A stretch of 17,570 nt of DNA from an uncultured Clostridia bacterium (GTDB taxonomy: Bacteria; Bacillota; Clostridia; Christensenellales; Borkfalkiaceae), in assembly GCA_947177825.1 (NCBI GenBank), contig CAMWWA010000007.1:1-17570 (forward strand), read 5' to 3'. The notes beneath the pieces are model-generated. The model saw only the letters and a list, made by a program, of their open reading frames with translations. It was not told where the DNA came from and did not search any database. The position numbers and the translations under genes were made by a program. Each line of letters starts with the position of its first letter. Within the stretch, counting starts at the first letter, position 1. Below, one piece after another: positions 15,596-17,570 of the stretch.

Positions 15596-16722
15596 TGATA
15601 TATCTCGACCACGCGGCAACCACGCCGCTCGATAAAGACGTGCTTAAAAAAATGACGCCCTATCTGACTACGGTGTACGGCAACGCATCCAGCCAGCACG
15701 CGTTCGGCAGGGAGGCGGCAAACGCCGTGATATCGGCGCGCGACGGCATTGCTAAGATTATTGGCGTGCCGTCCAATTGTCTGTATTTCACTTCGGGCGG
15801 CACCGAGGCGGGCAACACCGCGTTAAAGGGCGTGTGCGCCGCCAACCGCAATAAGGGCAAACATATCGTGCTTTCGGCGATAGAGCACCCCGCTTTGTTG
15901 TCGGCGGCGGAGGATATGCGCGCGTACGGCTACGAGCTTACTTTGGTTAAGCCCGACGGGCAGGGCGTGGTAAGCGCGGACAGAATACAAGCGGCAATAC
16001 GCCCCGATACGGTGTTCGTAGGCGTTATGTCGGCTAACAACGAAACGGGCGTTATTCAGCCCGTTAAGGATATTTACGGGGTGTGCAGGGAGCGCGGTGT
16101 GTTCTTTTACTGCGACTGCGTGCAGACCGCCGGCGTGCTTCCCTTTGCGGACTTCCCTGCGGACGGCGTAGGTTTTTCCGCACATAAATTTTACGGTCCC
16201 AAGGGCTTCGGCGGACTATATATGCGCCCCGACTGCCGTTTCGAGCGGCTTATTTCGGGCGGCAAGCAGGAAAGGGGACTGCGCGGCGGCACTACTTACG
16301 TTGCAGGCGCGGTAGGTGCGGCGTACGCTCTGGAAAAGGCGGTGGAGAGCGCCGAGGAAAACAATAAAAAGGTTGCGGCTCTGCGCGATTATTTTATTAA
16401 GTGCGTGGTGACCGAAATAGAGGGAGTAAGCCTGAACGGCGACGGTAAACGCCGCCTGCCTTCCAACGCCAATTTGTCTTTCGACGGGTGCGACGGCGAA
16501 CAGATTCTGTTCGCACTCGATTTAAAGGGCGTGGCGGTATCCACGGGCTCGGCGTGCTCCGCGGGGGCGGTAACCTCCTCGCACGTGCTTACGGCAATGG
16601 GCTTGCCCGAAAGCCGCGTAAAGAGCGCGGTGCGCTTCACCTTCGGCAAGTACAACACGCAGGAGGAAGTTGACCAAACGGTTGGCATACTCAAAGAAGC
16701 GGTTGCAAGAATAAGAGGATAA
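15595..16722 (+). CDS. Cysteine desulfurase, NifS/IscS family
   Basis: The 375-residue product is a class V aminotransferase-fold enzyme. It uses PLP to take sulfur from cysteine for iron-sulfur cluster or thiolated-tRNA synthesis. Motifs are the N-terminal MIYLDHAATTP, His98 in SAIEHPA (stacks on PLP), Asp174 and Gln177 in CDCVQTAG, the PLP lysine in SAHK198FYGPKG, and the catalytic Cys321 in STGSACSAG. The usual RSGTxNVAG segment reads RGGTTYVAG here, a mild change. The ATG overlaps the last base of the upstream TAA (TAATG), typical of translational coupling. No iscU or mnmA follows; a terminator comes next. I leave the symbol blank because nifS, iscS and other paralogues cannot be told apart from this alone. 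Confidence 0.92.
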   Translation: MIYLDHAATTPLDKDVLKKMTPYLTTVYGNASSQHAFGREAANAVISARDGIAKIIGVPSNCLYFTSGGTEAGNTALKGVCAANRNKGKHIVLSAIEHPALLSAAEDMRAYGYELTLVKPDGQGVVSADRIQAAIRPDTVFVGVMSANNETGVIQPVKDIYGVCRERGVFFYCDCVQTAGVLPFADFPADGVGFSAHKFYGPKGFGGLYMRPDCRFERLISGGKQERGLRGGTTYVAGAVGAAYALEKAVESAEENNKKVAALRDYFIKCVVTEIEGVSLNGDGKRRLPSNANLSFDGCDGEQILFALDLKGVAVSTGSACSAGAVTSSHVLTAMGLPESRVKSAVRFTFGKYNTQEEVDQTVGILKEAVARIRG

Positions 16723-16765
16723 AAAAAGGGCGCGCCTGAAAGTGCGCTATCCATCAAACGAAATA

Positions 16766-16796
16766 AAGGCTCCCGGATCAAATCTCCGAGAGCCTT
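16766..16796. terminator. Bidirectional terminator between convergent genes
   Basis: AAGGCTC (16766-16772) pairs with GAGCCTT (16790-16796). An inner CGGA/TCCG stem follows one mismatch. T-rich sequence lies on both sides (ATGTTTT on +, TTTATTT on -). It can end both the ispE operon and the minus-strand kinase gene. Confidence 0.75.
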
Positions 16797-16826
16797 ATGT
16801 TTTATTGCGTTAGGCTAAATTGAAAT

Positions 16827-17336
16827 TTACAATTCAACGTCAACTTTATATTCTGTATCTATCAAAATGTAATTCAGTTTGTGTTTTTTACACATCTGAA
16901 GATATCTTTGGTTTTCTTTGATTAAATACTCCTGTGTTAGATCGTCGGTCACTCTTTGTTCAACTGCACTTTCGTTTGCCAAAATATCCGAAAAATGATT
17001 TTGTACGTAGTTTTTGCTCATTATTAAGCAATAGTATTTGATTTGTGATAAATACTTTTTACTAAAATCTTTTTTCCAATCGAACGGTACGTAACAGCCT
17101 TCCACAATAAGATTTTGACTGTTTTCTATTGCCGTTTTGATTATCTCTTTAACTATTAACCACAAATACGGCGTCAGTTTTTCGTCGTCATCTACATCTA
17201 TCGTAGTTTGTTTACTTCTTATCAATCCCATTTTTAAGTGGTCGATAGAAAGATACGGAAATTTATACTTTTCCAACAATCGCTGCGACAAAGCAGTCTT
17301 TCCGGTGTGCGTTGTTCCCGTAATTAAAACTATCAT
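16827..17336 (-). CDS. Small P-loop kinase / AAA_33-like ATPase
   Basis: The 169-residue product opens with a beta strand and Walker A motif, GTTHTGKT (7-14). Next is LSIDHLKMGLIRSK, a typical acceptor-side segment of small-molecule kinases. A hydrophobic strand with an acidic end, LIVEGCYVP, follows in the Walker B position. The C-terminus has YLQMCKKHKLNYILIDT. This resembles the 2-phosphoglycerate kinase / adenylate-kinase-like group, but the substrate cannot be read from sequence. AGAGGAG lies four bases before the ATG. Base composition is visibly AT-richer than all the other genes here, and codons are A/T-ending, which suggests horizontal transfer. It has its own promoter and shares a terminator with the convergent operon. 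Confidence 0.82.
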   Translation of the reverse strand: MIVLITGTTHTGKTALSQRLLEKYKFPYLSIDHLKMGLIRSKQTTIDVDDDEKLTPYLWLIVKEIIKTAIENSQNLIVEGCYVPFDWKKDFSKKYLSQIKYYCLIMSKNYVQNHFSDILANESAVEQRVTDDLTQEYLIKENQRYLQMCKKHKLNYILIDTEYKVDVEL

Positions 17337-17369
17337 AGCTCTCCTCTGAATTACTATTTACCGTAAATC

Positions 17370-17398
17370 ATTATATCATAAAAATAAAATAGACACAA
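17370..17398 (-). promoter_or_regulatory. Extended -10 promoter of the P-loop kinase gene
   Basis: On the minus strand, TTGTGT (17398-17393), a 17-base spacer, and TATAAT (17375-17370), with TGA directly before the -10 box. Confidence 0.7.
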
Positions 17399-17433
17399 GC
17401 TTATTAGATTTAGCGAAAAACAGAAAACGTATC

Positions 17434-17473
17434 AAAAACAGAAGCGACGCTAACCCGAAGTTAACGCCGCTTC
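17434..17473 (-). terminator. Minus-strand intrinsic terminator
   Basis: Sequence 17441-17454 pairs with 17460-17473 in 12 of 14 positions around a CCGAA loop. On the minus strand the hairpin is followed by TGTTTTTG; on the + strand there is no T-tract. It should end a leftward transcript that begins at or beyond 17480. Confidence 0.6.
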
Positions 17474-17495
17474 CGTATGATAAGGGGGAAAATGA

Positions 17496-17570
17496 ATGAA
17501 CAATTTAATAAGACGAAATATCGTCTACATGTATAATTATACTAAACTATACAAAAAAGTAAAACAATAT
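17496..17570 (+). CDS. Possible start of a gene running off the window
   Basis: An ATG at 17496 opens 25 codons with no stop up to the window end; the partial product begins MNNLIRRNIVYMYNYTKLYK. AAGGGGG (17482-17488) lies seven bases before it, a good ribosome site. Another ATG at 17492, in a different frame, stops after 14 codons. I see no clear promoter, and the same stretch could belong to a leftward small RNA, so this is tentative. The partial peptide is too short to assign. Confidence 0.35.
   Translation, partial: MNNLIRRNIVYMYNYTKLYKKVKQY

Noticed and set aside
16766..16800. GGATCAAATCTCCG inside the hairpin looks like a tRNA T-arm, suggesting a tRNA remnant or attachment site.
   Set aside because: The T-stem does not pair as 5 bp, and no acceptor, D-arm or anticodon arm is present nearby. 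The terminator explanation fits both convergent genes.

Overview
The window reads as a chromosomal segment of a low-to-moderate-GC anaerobic Firmicute, most likely an uncultured gut clostridium. A Christensenellales/Borkfalkiaceae-type lineage is a guess from protein style. Supporting signs are sigma-A promoters of Bacillus/Clostridium type, strong Shine-Dalgarno sites, compact intrinsic terminators, a veg / SipL-like / ispE cluster, a PPi-type phosphofructokinase, and large secreted lipoproteins of the BspA-repeat and pectinesterase kinds. All genes but two are on the + strand.

Left part (1-6983): two large cell-surface lipoproteins. The first is a leucine-rich-repeat BspA-like protein. The second is a mosaic protein with a Cys/His-rich N-terminus, Ig-like modules, a pectinesterase domain and an InlB-type repeat. 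The second has its own extended -10 promoter and a roughly 130-base leader with a terminator-like hairpin in it.

Middle part (7090-11755): three or four separate transcription units, mostly bounded by their own promoter and terminator. They are a pyrophosphate-type 6-phosphofructokinase (glycolysis), a small convergent unknown gene on the minus strand, a beta-propeller-like lipoprotein with an added C-terminal membrane helix, and a twin zinc-ribbon protein whose acidic tail seems to have been cut by a recent stop codon.

Right-middle part (11811-16796): a conserved housekeeping and sporulation cluster. Veg is followed by a SipL-like DUF3794/LysM protein. After a terminator comes an operon of ispE (MEP isoprenoid pathway), a two-TM TPR-like protein and a NifS/IscS-family cysteine desulfurase, with tight junctions (1-base gap and 1-base overlap). 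The ispE promoter sits so close to its ATG that the mRNA is predicted to be leaderless.

Right edge (16800-17570): a visibly AT-richer patch with a minus-strand P-loop kinase that looks acquired. Beyond it is an intergenic stretch with a minus-strand terminator, and either a small RNA or the start of a + strand gene running off the window.

I found no CRISPR array, tRNA, rRNA, insertion sequence or defence system. The most noteworthy items are regulatory: the attenuator-like leader, the leaderless ispE, the start-codon-sequestering stem before the SipL-like gene, and the possible C-rich small RNA at the right end.
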